From Formicarius rufipectus (taxonomy: Eukaryota; Chordata; Aves; Passeriformes; Formicariidae), in NCBI GenBank assembly GCA_013399695.1, contig VXAU01000305.1, positions 743,960 through 807,959 on the forward strand: a DNA stretch of 64,000 nt. The letters are read 5' to 3'. Made by a program: the position numbers and the translations under genes. The notes under the pieces are model-generated. The model saw only the letters and a program-made list of their open reading frames with translations, was not told where the DNA came from and did not search any database. Positions 25,347 through 38,226 of this stretch are shown piece after piece; positions within the stretch are counted from its first letter, which is position 1; every line of letters starts with the position of its first letter.

Positions 25347-28300
25347 CCTACCCGCTTTTCACCTCCTCCCCTCAAACCTCAGCCCCATGCCAACTGTTCT
25401 GACAAAGTCCCAGTGCAGTAATTTTTGCTACTACTGTTTTTGAACTGCTGTATTTCAGGCATATAATTTACTATTGTATTATTAAACTGCAAAACCTTTT
25501 AGAGGAAATGCAACTGAATCTGGAAAGACCAATTCTTAAAGGTGTATAATTGAATGCAAAGCAATGAAAATATATATGACAAAAGGTACAGAACAAAGCT
25601 TGAGCACTTTCTCCCTTACACATGTCATAAGTTCAAATAATCAGTTAACAGATGAATGGTTCTAGAGAACCCAAAAATATATATAGGAAATATAAATAAA
25701 AATGCATAGAAACCAAATGTAAATACAAAATTAACTAGAAGAAAGTAAAAATTTTCCCCCTTTCTGCTATAAAATTCAAATTAGATTAACTTTGAAACAG
25801 AGTTCAATTTCATTATGAAGCTCAGGTGTTTCCCTTATATAGTGATTGATTGCATTACCTGTGGTGAGGTGCTGAGCAGCTGCCTCGCCCACAGACAGCC
25901 AAGAAAAATACTGTGATCATGATCCAGAAAAGATTTATGAATATGTTTAGAATATGTGAAGGTATATAAGAGAACCAGGAATTCGAGTCTTCATCCCAGA
26001 TGGGTCAATACCTTTCTTCATTACAGGCCCACAGAAAAATTTAAAATATACTATAAACATCCCAGTTCTTTTAAACAAAACAAAAAACAAACAAACAAAA
26101 CAAATGAACAAACAAAAACCCAAGAACAAAATCACAAAAAAAACAAGTAAACAAACCCCACAACATCCTGTTATAACATATATTTAGTTCAAATAGGCAG
26201 AAATGTAGCCTGTTATTCACAGTCTCTCTTGGAAGTACAGTATCCTACACTGGAACCAAGGTCTGTAGCCATGCTGAGGATCAATATGAAGGGCTAATAC
26301 AGATTTATGAGTGAGCAATTGGGCACTTGTGAAATATCCTAAAGAAATGTGATTTGACCTTTTTTAATAGGTAGATCATTCTTATCCCATCAAACGTGTG
26401 CCATATATCATCTTTTTTTTTTTTAATTTTTGAGCTATATTTCTTCAATTCTTTGTTCTTCACATTTCATTTTATTTACTCCCTATGCTGGTGAAGCAGA
26501 AAAAACTTTATTAGGTCAAAAAGTATTAAGTAACAGAAACATCTCACTCTCACTGAAAATAATAGTAAGCCATAGGTTATTTCCAGCCTACAAGGAACTG
26601 ATAAAAAACTACTGTATTAGGGAAGGTAGCAGGATCTAAGCGATGATCCTGAAATTTAACATGCTACAAAGAGACTGATGTAAAACATCAACCACCTGCT
26701 ATCTTGTAATAGCTCAACAAATGAGCACTTTCAAAACCCAGCTTGTTACTCACCTAATATAAATTATTGGCTTGGATCAAGAAATATATTCCAATTAGGA
26801 ACTATCACATGGCATTTAACAGCTACTTTTTAATTTTTTTTTTCAATATTATTCATAAAAACAATAGACTTAAAAAAAAGGACTAAACATTTTTGAAGAA
26901 ACTGCCTACCCACAGCTACGGTTGTCTAGTCTTTTCTATGGAAATATGAAGTAAAAATTGGCCAGCGCTGAAAGTTATGTTCAGTCAGGAACAAAGGCAT
27001 GAAATTCACATGTACTCAGCAAGTCTTCAAGTTATGCTTCCCACAGAAAACACAGTCCACCCAATTCCCAGACTTTAGATAAAATGGTGTGAAAATAGAC
27101 TTGAAAAACTATTCTGAGCTGACAGCTCTCAAAAGTTTTCTCTAGTTAAATACGTTCAGTGACAGGAAATATCTAAAGTTCCCAGGATATTTATTCAAGT
27201 ATTACATTATGCTTACAGTTCAAATATTTTTCCAAATGTGTAAACTGATTTTTTTTTTCTTAATGCAACTCAAACAAATTACTTCTTGTCTTATTTACAC
27301 TGAATCTGTTGAAAAGGTCATCCCCCATTCTTTGCAACAAAATTGTGTAACTGTGTGCAGTAATTGTGTCCTTATTCAACTGTAAGTATTCAGCCTCAGT
27401 CATTTTTGTAAATGTCATGTTGCCTTAACCACCTCCTCTTGCTCTGTATCTTTACTGAAGTTCATTCAGACTCATTCCTCTGAAAGACTTTCCAGCAATA
27501 GACAGTACCTATACATATCACTGTATAGGTCCACATCTGTAGTTGGTTGTTCCCATTTAATTACCCTATGTTGTGTTGTCTTGATGAGCTTTATATTATT
27601 TTCATATCATACCCCCAATTTGTGAAGACCTGCTGAATTCTAATCTGCTCTCCAAAATAATTTTTTTTCTCCTTGTTTCATGTAGTCTGAAACAGCATTA
27701 ATTCAGGTAGGTAATAGAAGTTCTTAGTAGCAAAAAATCTAGATGTCTTACACTTCCATTTTGAAAAGAAAAAAAAAAAAAAGAGTGAAATTGCTCTCTA
27801 TATATGTTTTTACAACCATTTTTGCACCCATTCCATAGTACTGTTCTCAAGAACATGTCTCAACAGCTTTTTTTGTAAGATAGGTGAAACGGTGCCAAAG
27901 GCCTTTCTGAAGCTAAGATGAATGATATCTACAATTTATTTCTGTAAAAAGATCTCTTACCTTCCAGAATTATTGAAGACATTGAAGATAAGTGTTGGGT
28001 TTTAAATCCCCCTCTCCTTTTTCCTTTTCTACTCTTCAAAGTTGCATCCTATATTCGTCTGGTTTCAGTCTTCTGGCATTGCATATACCTTTCAGACATT
28101 ATCAGTGAGAACACTTCTCAAATTGCATCAGACAACACTTTAGGAATCCTCATATGAAAAAGTTCTCCAAAGCACTAATAATTTTTCTTATGGTCTATAT
28201 GAGAAATTACACTTTAAGGGAAGAACACCCCCGCATATGCCCCCATTCTGTATCTCAGCATTCCAGGACAGATGAGTTTAATGTCTACTCTATGACAGTC

Positions 28301-31300
28301 AGGTACTGATCATAGCAGCATGCCAGGGTCATGGTGGCTCATAAGGGCTCTCCAGTTGCGATTTGGGTTACACAGAAAATATGATGGAAGATAGGAAAAG
28401 CATGAGGAAAAAAAACGTAATAATAGAAATGTCACATTCAAAAAATTATACATTTTTTCTATTCCAAACCTGATATTAGGACTGAATAAGCACAGATGAT
28501 CAAGAAGTCTATGCTGCAGCCTCTGCAGCAGACAAGGCTCTGGCAGTTTTTCCTCCTTCGGCACACAGTTTTCACACTATTTTTATGACTTCAGGAATTC
28601 TTTTACTGCTGAAAGTCTCAATCAGATCATCTTGTCCTCAATAACTAAAAAGAAAACCCAGATAGAGTGAATCTTGCAATAAAATATCTTAAGTCAGATG
28701 ACACGATCTCACTTTTAGAATATAGTTATAATGGACCTGGATACTTTAATATTTTTCTGAACCATCCTTAGCTTTTCTCCCTTAATCAGCAAGTGGAGTT
28801 TAATAGGAAAAGTCTTCTTGGCACAAAACTTGAAGACAGCTAAAAAGTAAAAATATCACATCCTAGAAGAGATTTTTTTTTACTCAGCCTAGCTTTCACC
28901 TGCAGTGACAGGAAATAGAGAGAGAAAGAAAAGACGTGGACACCTGAGGACTTGTCAGCTCAGAATTTTCAAACTAAATTCAATCAGTTCCTTCTGTGAG
29001 CTAATAACATGAACCGTGGGAACTACCAGGAACAAGGTTTTGCAGACAAAGGTAACCTTGTTGGTGGCACAGCAGTGAGTTAGAACAGCAAGATATTCAG
29101 CAGATTTTTTTTTAGTGAGTACAAGATTCAGCGATGCAAGACAGAGGGTTAGAAACTCATCCAGCAGCTCACAAATGTTTGCAGGATGTCATATGCAGAA
29201 GTGTGTACTTCATATTTGTGTATTGGATTTATGTTCATAGGAAATAGGATTTCCACTTAATTATTCTACAAACAGAAAATTAGCAGAAATGTATGTGCAC
29301 AATCAAAATAGGAAACTGACCACTTTTTGCCAAGTTTAAAAACAACAACAAAAGGAAAAGGAAAAAAGGAAAATTCACAATTAAGTAGTGAAACATAAAA
29401 GTCGTGCTGCCTACAAAACAAAGTGTGTATGGATTATGACTGCTCACTGAACCTGCTCATCAAAACGTCCCAATCCAAAAGTAAATTATCTTATTCCTTT
29501 TAACTGGCTAATTAAATAGCCTTGTTACATTAAGAATATTATTCTTGGCTTTTACATGGTACAGGCTTCTCTTCACCAGACAGTTCTTTTGCAGAAATGG
29601 GGAGTGTCAGTTTTACAGTGAAACCACTACACTGCGCTGCTGTCTCCTGGAAATAGACCTGATGTCTGTATGTGTTTTTATGAAATACATTAGTTTTCTT
29701 TAATAGTGGAGGAAAGTATTAAGCATTTAGGATGAAATGAATGTATGCATTCAAGGAACTAAAAAAATAAGCCTCCATTCTTAAATCTTGAGGATATCAG
29801 GGTAGAGGTGAATTTGTTCCCAACCCAAATGAGGGGGTCACACAGAAACTGGCAATGGCAATCACCCCTGCAAAACGCTAAATCATGACCACCCACTATA
29901 TGGAATATTTCTGCTAAGCACTGGCCAAAAACATGCTAGGGACTATGATAATATTTTACCAAGATTATCACAGGCCACTATTCATGGTCTGTCACTTCAT
30001 CCTGCTGAGTTTGGTGCTCTAGAGCCAGGCGGAGCCTAATGCAGAGCTGGATACTAGCTGGACACTGGGATTGCATAGCTTGCCTTTTTGGACACTAATT
30101 TCTCTTTTGAACAAGCCTCAGCCTAGGAATGAGGAACCAAATCTGTTTTACAGGAGATAAGTAACAGTGCTGAATTTTCTGTAAGAGAATCTGTGGTAAA
30201 ACTGATTAATGACTCAGAACAAAACCTGAGTGTTATATTCAAAACTGACAAAGCTTGAAATCAAAATCTCTCTCTGACATGTCTTTGTTCTGACTAGGTC
30301 TGAAGACTTTAATAATTTACTCATGTAAAATGGTGTTATTAATATTTAAGTTCAAAGATAGGCAGGCATGAAGAAAATAACATTAAAACCACAGGGTATT
30401 TTTGCTTTCTTTCCCTTAAGTCATGTTTTACAGTTGTAAATATCAATGGAGATGTATTATCTTCTGTATCTATATCCTGCCTGACATACTGGAGAAAACC
30501 TAAGTGACATATTCTACATGTTGTATCATATAAACAACTGCCAAGCTAATTATTCTTAAAATATGACTGCTCAAATCCATGTGCAGGCAAGGACACAGGA
30601 TTTATATTTCCTTATCACATACGTATTTACTTTCCCTGTATGCGAAATTCTACAAATTCCTTCACATTTGAAATGAGATTTATTTATTCTTTTTTTATTC
30701 TTTAATTATAATCTTGAAGAAGAATTTGTTTTTCCCAAGAGGTAATTTGAAAACAGAATGTTCATAACAGCTAATTAGTGATCCTTTCACTGATTTCCAT
30801 TTCTTTGTTCAGACACACATACAACTCCCAGTCACAGGCACTCTCTCTGCACCAGCCTCTGCAGGACTGTCTTTCAGTCACACAGAGACAGCTAGGCAAC
30901 AGAGCTAGATTTATTTTAATTTTTTCCCCCAATATCTAATTCAGAAACAAACATAGCTGTCCTCTTCCCTGAGAATGTGATGAAGGCAGTCATACTGAGC
31001 TTAAATGCACCTGTTAGCTGAACTCACTCACGTGGACTAATTGGCAAAGACAACTGTCATACAGGATTAGGAATTCATTTTTTCTGCTGACTGGCTGGTA
31101 GCAGGTTCAGGCTTTTCTTGGGGGAAGGGTTGCTATTTTCATAAAATACAAGGGAGAAGGACAAATTCTGGTTAAAATCCCAACTTTTTGTAAAACACAT
31201 TTAATCATTAAATTAAGACTGAATCAATATATTTTTTTTTATTATGTAACATCTTAAAATGAAAAGCAAGTATTTGGTGTGAAATGTGTGTGATCATGCA

Positions 31301-31365
31301 AATTAGCCATATCTATTCCAGGATATATAAGGGTGAGGACACAGGCTGAAGCCCTGGCACGCAAT
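25347..31365. other. Gene-free AT-rich stretch
   Basis: Apart from the possible 3' UTR (to about 25500), no gene or recognised interspersed repeat. Contains A-rich tracts (26071-26158 and about 27767-27783) and short frames of 84 codons or less. The block around 29810-30070 is slightly less AT-rich, but I cannot assign it. Confidence 0.5.
26071..26158. repeat. A-rich (CAAA)n tract
   Basis: Runs of A with regularly spaced single C, CC or TG interruptions. Simple sequence; the stop-free frames crossing it on both strands follow from the low complexity. Confidence 0.8.
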
Positions 31366-31796
31366 TGTCCATACTCTGACATTTAGTGAGCTCCACGTCA
31401 CTACATCAGCACAAACTTCCCCACTTAGTCCCTAAGTATTAGGATAGTTTTGGGGTTAGCTGAGCCCCAACAGACACCCCTTATGCAGCCCTCCTGCTCT
31501 GGGGGTGTAAGAGAATCCAGCTGGAGGTACATGACCTGTGACATGCCAGTTGGCCTCAGCCCAGAAAGAAGCCCCTGTATAATTTTATTTACCAGTCTAG
31601 GTATCGCTGTTGGGTTATAGAGGAAAGCACATGAGAAAATGTGATCACTAGGGGGACCTCTCCTTGTTTCTTCCTTGGGCCACAGAAAAAGCTTGATGTC
31701 CTTATCAGAGGTAAACAAATACAGAACTAGGCCTAATAAAAGGCTCTTTGGCAAAGTCAGGGCCATCAAGCCACATGCTTTATATGTTGAATCACA
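31366..31796 (-). other. Possible unclassified LTR-like block
   Basis: On the minus strand the block can be read as TGTGATTC...GGACA. It has a TATA-like CATATAAAGC near its start and AATAAA mid-way, followed by GC-richer sequence rich in CTGGGCTGAGG/GGGGCTC motifs, as in R-U5 regions. The flanks are GCAAT and GCATA, similar but not an exact duplication. It carries a 135-codon minus-strand frame (31425-31832) without a recognisable domain. The LTR reading is weak and rests on layout only. Confidence 0.2.
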
Positions 31797-34700
31797 GCAT
31801 ACAAATACATATTTCCTTTCAAACTGTGACATCCTACCTGCTTTTTCTCAAGATCACTTTGTCTTTCTGTTTACTTCTTATTCAGGAAATAACTATGGAA
31901 CTGTATTTAATATTAAACCACTTCAGTGTTACCTTGAAAGTTTCTTTCCTGATATAGTCTGATGAATCCAAAGAAATTTAACTGTTCATACCACCGCAGA
32001 AGACATGGAAAGCACAAAGTCTTTCTTCTGAGCCATTGAACCAACAGAGGTGCAGTTTGCTGTAACAAGGTAACAAGACATTACCATAGCAGGAATACCG
32101 TAAAACTACTGGCAGTCACTGAGCACACAGAGCTGTCCTGCTGCCACACGTGGATGTGCAGGCTCTGTGACAAAGTCTGCAACTGTTGTGGGAGGTAAGA
32201 GCTCTGCAAAATCACACAGGAGCTTTACCACTGGACCAGAACTTAATGACTTGTGAATGACCCCAGCATTTCCTCAGCAGAGAAAAAGCACAGACAGTAA
32301 AGAGCAGAAGTGTCAAGAACCAGTTGAATCTGGAGATTCATTCTCAGACATAAAGGCTTTTATGTTAAGGTCACCAACTCAAAGCCAGCTAATAGTGGGT
32401 CATCCATCTACAGCAGCTCTTGTAGGTACTCATGGGAGATGAGGCTTGCCCAGTTTCTACTGATGAAATACCTAATACTGATATTTTCAAAGTGAAACAC
32501 ACTTTGCTACCCTCTTGCAGACCCGTTGAGCTTTAAGGATGACATTGTGAAGCACACATTTGTGTATAAATGCTGACATCAGACATCTTATATATGCTCC
32601 ACTCGCCTTAGAAACAAAAAATAGGAAAGCTTATGTAAAGCCCATCCTGGGCAACAGTGACTTGGAAGCTATTTAAACTGTGATAGCAAAGCTCCGTGAT
32701 GGAAGTCCACAAGGAAATAGATATGCAAACACGGTGGTGTGTGCACTGTTGCGGAAGATGAGAATTACAGAGCCTTAAGCTGCACATGGAATTTGTCCTA
32801 GACTGCAGAAGGGCCCCTTTATTAACCTGCACAGGGAAATGTTTAATAATGTTTGGGATTTTCTCACAAACATTTTAAACTCTATGCAAGGCTAGGTCAA
32901 ACCTTGTGGGTGGATAAAGTGTAGGCAACTGTAACTAAACCAATGCACAGTAATCCAGAAAGATGCAGTAAATCACAGAAGAAACTGCCTCCAAATGTTA
33001 GTGATGTTTTTAGTCTAATTTGTTTATGTATATGTAGTAATAAAAGATCTCTCTCATTAAAAACAATTGTATTTTTGGACGTTATTGCATGGCTAAAAAT
33101 TATAAATAGAAATGCTTAGAAAAGTTTTTTGAATAGTAAAAGGGTGTAGTTTATATATCTATATTTATAAATCAAATTGAGATTTTTTTATTTAATTTCT
33201 AGTGAAGAACACACATAAGTTATTAACAGATAAAAAATTTAGAAAATATGACCAATGAAACTAATGCTACAAAAAGGCAAAGCTCCAAAACCCAATGCTC
33301 AATAAATTCAAGTTTTTGTTAGTTCTAGTTAATACGGTTTTCATTATTTGTAAGTGAAATAATGCCTGACTGTCTCCTCACTGCTGAATGGCCTGGTAGC
33401 AAAACCAAAGTGAAGCTTTTGAAAAATACTAAACAGAAGTGAAGCTGTTTCTCTGTCATCTTCCTCAGAGTGATACACATTTTTAAAGAACATTCTCTAA
33501 CTAAGCATTCAGCTGTCAGTTAACACTTTTTACTACAAATAATGGTGGGAACCTGTGCCATCAGTAAACATAATGTGGTCATATGTGCTATGGCCATTCT
33601 TATTTTAGATCTGTCTCTTCCTCTCTCCTCTTCAGGTATATTGCTCTGCACTGAAACAAAACCACTACTTAGAAAGGAAGGAAGGCCTAGAGTCTGAAAT
33701 ATCTTACTTTCTACTGAAGTCTTTTGTCAAAGAACATCAAAATTGAAGGTCTAGATTGATTAAAAGATAATAAAAATAAAACGATCTCTTCAAAAGACCT
33801 GTTCTGTTTTATATACTCATGCACCTGTTTTTGCACGATACAAAAATAGATAAAAGGAGAGAGGGCTCAACATTTCAAGCACTGATAAAAACAGCAGCAA
33901 AAATTCAATTTCTTCAAATATGGTTTATAGTCAGTAAATATTTAGGTAAGACACTTAGTGTCTAATGATAAATTGACTAAATTTCTGGTAGAATTAACAA
34001 ATCCATGTTGAAAAATATTTGATTTCCCAACAGCTTAGGCAGTTATTTTAATGTTGCCACTTTTTAACTTTTATGTGGCAAAACAATTAATGATCCATAA
34101 TACCATAATTTTTTTAAACATATTTAGATAGAGAATCAAAGTTACAGCATTTCAACTGCAAAATGTTACCAATACTGTTTTGTTTTTCCTGCTGTTTCCT
34201 TTAAAATTGGAATTGTCTTATTTAAAAGCCTAATCTCTATTTCCCATTGCTTCCCAATTTACTCATATTCCTTTTTCCATTGCTATAACTCAGAGATACA
34301 ATACAAATCCAAGTTAGTGGAAAACAGCTTTTTAAAGTCAGAGTATGGAAAGTTCTGGCATCTGTATATTTTTGCAAGATTATCATAAACCTCATTTCAC
34401 AATTTTATTTTCAATATTTTTCTCTATCTTGCCATTACTGTGTGACTGCTAAATCAAAATTAATGTGAACAAAGTGTGTCTCTTATTTCTACTCTGAGCT
34501 GCTCAGAGACGCTTGCCTGTACAAACCCCAAGGACATTCCACACAGGGCCCTCACTATGTGGTGCTACAGTTCTGGAGAAAAACTGCAACAGAGACTGGC
34601 CAGGAAGAAAGTCAAATAGCATCATCCTATGCCTTCAGTGGCACATTTCTTAACACTGAAGCAGGAGGAGGGAGGCACATAACCCATTTTAATCAAATTA

Positions 34701-35519
34701 CTTTGATTATAATACGACATGCTGCATAAAGATTTGGTAGTATCCCAATTTCAAAATCACATATTTAAAGAGTGTCAATGCTACACTCTTTGTATTTATG
34801 CTTAAAATTACCTGACTGCATTTGGAAGCACTTATCATCTGTTATAGAACATGCTACAAAAGGTGAAATCATCTGCTTATGAAGACAAGTATACAGCTCT
34901 TTTATATTCTATATGACAAGAACAAACCACTCCTATTTTTCTCCATTTAATCTTCTTTCTGGCATTGTCTCCAAACTCATTTCTTCCTTCTCCTCACATT
35001 CTCCCACCTACAGCTTTATAAATTCAATTTTCAAGCCCATGCACTCTGTGGTTAGTTTGCCATCCACTTTGCTTTTACCTCATCATTTGTTTATAAATCT
35101 GGGAACTGATCTCCTACACATGAAAACAACAGACAGTCTGAGCATTTAGTTTAGCAGGGAGTGTCTATTGCTTACCTCTCTGTTTCATTCTTTCTCTGGA
35201 GGACAAGGTACCAAACCTGGCAAGATTTGATCCACCAGAGAACATTGCAAAAAAGGAGCCAGGAGACAACAGTGAACTGGAAGTTAAGAAATACCCTTTG
35301 ACAAATGCAGTCCAAATGTGTATTAGATCAGGCCATAGTCCAGTTTTTAGGTAAATTTACAGTCCCTTAACATTTAAAACTCTTATTCCTATGCTACAGC
35401 TCCTCCTAGTCTGGAGTCTTAAACTCCTGAACAGCCCTAAATCAGAGGTCAATATATGTTTAATGACTTTTATTATACAGCTTAAACTTAGGGTGATGTT
35501 TGTTGCAATGAGTGGCTCA
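31797..35519. other. Gene-free AT-rich stretch
   Basis: No supported gene or repeat. Open frames here (up to 95 codons, overlapping on both strands) look like chance. No RNA gene recognised. Confidence 0.5.
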
Positions 35520-35685
35520 GTGCAGGGATACAATTCCCCTAAAGGCCATGGAATCAATGTTTCTGGAAATATTCATATCTCAACTGGAGAAGGCTCAGTT
35601 TTGGAAATGGCTTTACTTTGAGCTGTGGTTTGAACTAGATGACCCCTGAAGGCATCCTCTAACCTAAACTATAATTCTTTTGTAA
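35520..35685 (+). mobile_element. CR1 LINE 3' end fragment, plus orientation
   Basis: CCCCTAAAGGCCATGGAATC, then ATATTCATATCTCAACTGGAGAAGGCTC and GGTTTGAACTAGATGACCCC are the terminal CR1 3' UTR blocks, ending in CTAACCTAAACTATAATTCTTTT. This is a short, heavily 5'-truncated and diverged copy with no coding potential. Confidence 0.8.
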
Positions 35686-36028
35686 CTGAGAGGCGGTTAG
35701 GGAAGGGACCACAGGCATGTCTTTATTCTTATCTGCTTCTGCTCAGAGACAGGGCAAGGAAGACTGAATATTGCAAGGTTGTGGATTCTAAGCATCCAGC
35801 TTCTGAAATGTGTTGAGGAATACATTTACTTCTGCAAAGAAGCAGGACAACACATAAGTTGAGACACTAGACCATGGAAGTGTCTTCCTGGAACAGCAGG
35901 AAACCCAAACTAGAAACCTCAAACAACTATTTTTATCACAGATGACTTTAGTCCCTGAGGACCTCAGGGATTTGGAAGCCTTTCTGTCTGAGGTGGAACA
36001 CACAAACTCTGAAGAGCTCAAATCAGTT
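35686..36028. other. Spacer between two CR1 copies
   Basis: About 340 bp without a gene or a recognised repeat. A 77-codon minus-strand frame crosses it and looks like chance. Confidence 0.5.
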
Positions 36029-36450
36029 AAATCATAGAGTCATACAAACATTAAAGCTGGAAAAGACCTCTAAAGGTCATCAAATCCAATCATCAGCCCA
36101 ACACCACCATCATATTCACCACTAAATCATGTCTTTCGGTGCCAAATCCACATGTTTTTTTAACATTTCCAGGGATGGTGACTCCATCTCTTCCCTGGGC
36201 AGCCAATTCCAAGGCTTTACAACACTGTCAGTAAATCAACTTTTCCTAATATCTAATTTAAACCTCTTCTGGCTCAACATGAGGCCACTTCCTCTAGTTC
36301 TGCCACTTGTTACCTGACAGAAGAGACTGACCCACATGTGACCATAGCCTCCTTTCAGGTAGTTGTAGGAAGTGATAAGATCACCCCTCAGCCTCCTTTT
36401 CTTCAGGCTCAATACCTCCATCTCCTTCTGCCTCTCCTCACACAACACCC
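36029..36450 (-). mobile_element. CR1 LINE 3' fragment, minus orientation
   Basis: Starts with ATCATAGAGTCATACAAAC, the reverse complement of the CR1 tail. It proceeds through the AAGACCTCTAAAGGTCATC block, TTCCTAATATCTAATTTAAACC, the CCACTTCCTCTAGTTCTGCC block and CACCCCTCAGCCTCC, and ends near CTCCTCACACAAC. Order and orientation match a continuous 5'-truncated CR1 on the minus strand. Convergent with the CR1 at 35520-35685. Confidence 0.88.
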
Positions 36451-37676
36451 CTTATAAAATACACTGTTCATTTCATGAAGACCGTGTTTCATAGCAGATG
36501 AGGACCAAGTCAACAATGGTATGAACATCTGAAACTCTCTGAGCTCTATCTGTACTAGCTGGAGCATTTACTTGTTGAAACCAACCTATGGACCACAGTG
36601 AGATCAATTGTTTTATTTGCTTACTTGAAAGTATATATAGGAGGGTCAAATGTAGAAGTATCTCCTTTTTCAATGAGTTTTGGTCTGACTCTTATAAAGT
36701 TTGTTTGTGGAAGTCTATATTCAATAATTCCTTGAGAAAAGAGATAGTGAAACAAAGACTACTGAATTTGAAATGTCCCCTTCAGAATTAGATTATCAGA
36801 GCCTGCTTATTGAGACATCTTTTGTGATTATGGTTTATGCTTATAGTTTTAAATTAGAGGGTGCAGTTGACAGAAATGAGTTAATTCAATTTATAAATGC
36901 ATACTGCAGAAAAACAAAAAAAAAACCAAACAAACACATGCTTTTTTCAGGTCCCAGATTAATTTTATTTTACCTTATTTAGGTGAATATGTAAAAAAAG
37001 TGCTTCTAATTTACAGCAAAAAAAGTAAAAACTAGTAGTTTTTAAGATCAGTCTTTAAATCAATAAATGGACAATTTAAGAGTCTTGGTCATTATTCAGT
37101 ACATATGTTTCTGTCTTTATCATGTAAATTCTGTGAAATTAGATCAGAAAGCTCTGTTCATTTTCAACAGTTTGAGCAGCAGAAAAAAAAAAAAGGCTAA
37201 ACTAAGGGCAATGTACAAGACATGGGCAGGAATTACTTTTTTTAAAGTTTAATATTGATCTCCCAGGCAAATGTTAATCCTCGTGGCAAATTCCAGCCTG
37301 GTGGATTATTTCTCAGGAAGTAGCAAAAATCTTGCAGAGAAAAGAAATATTAGATCCTCTTAAATAATAGTAAATGACATTATTTATGGGATGATTCCCT
37401 GCTGCACTGACATAAGACTCTTTGAAAAGAGACAACATGAGCAGTCTTAGCTAACAAATCAGGTTGTACATGCAGAATATGCAGAAGATTTACATTCTCT
37501 GTGATGGGAAGAAGGAGGACATATTTCATATATATTAACTTCAAATTACACCCAGTCCTTGGCATGACTGCTGTACTAGATTCAACCTCCACCAACAGAT
37601 CTGGAACCAGAAGGAAATCTACATACACTAATAAAAATAATGCAGCTGCTGGCTAGAAGTAGCAGTTTATGTTCTA
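36451..37676. other. Unique AT-rich non-coding DNA
   Basis: No gene or recognised interspersed repeat; small A-runs at about 36910-36925 and 37181-37194. Frames are 82 codons or less. Confidence 0.5.
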
Positions 37677-38226
37677 GAAGCAACATTAGGTTAGAGGATA
37701 TTGCTCTCATGAGACCTCACCTGCAGTGCTACATCCAGCTCTGGGGTCCCCAGCACAGGAAGGACACTGACCTGTTAGAGGGAGTTCAGATGAGGCCACC
37801 AGTATGATAAGAGGGATAGAACCCTCTCCTGTGAGGAAAGGCTGAGATAATTGGGCTTGTTCAGCCTGGAGAAGAGAAGGCTTTGGGATCTCCTAACTGC
37901 AGCTTTCCAGTACCTGAAGGGAGCCTACAAGAAAGATGAAGAGGGACATTTTACAGGGGGAGGTAGTGACAGGACAAAAGAGAAACTGTAAGAGTTTAGA
38001 TTAGGTATTAGGAAGAAACTCTTTATTTTGAGGATGGTGAGACACTGGAAGTGGTTGCCCAAAGAAGCTGTGGCTGCCCAATCCCTGGAAGTGTTCAAGG
38101 ACAGGTTGGATGGGGCTCTGAGCAACCTGGTCTAGTGAAAAGATGTCACTCTCCATGGCAAGGGAGTTGGAACTGAATGACATTTGAGGTCTCCATCAAC
38201 CCAAGCCACTCTAAGATTCTATGATA
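37677..38226 (+). mobile_element. CR1 LINE 3' fragment, plus orientation (long copy)
   Basis: One of the longest CR1 copies here, about 550 bp. It runs from TGAGACCTCACCTGCAGTGC and CCAGCTCTGGGGTCC (end of the reverse transcriptase frame) through GAGGAAAGGCTGAG, CAGCCTGGAGAAGAGAAGGC, GGTATTAGGAAGAAACTCTT and CAAGGACAGGTTGGATGGGGC to a tail with AAGATTCTATGATA, the expected CR1 3' terminal octamer-type repeat. Multiple stops show it is dead. Confidence 0.92.
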
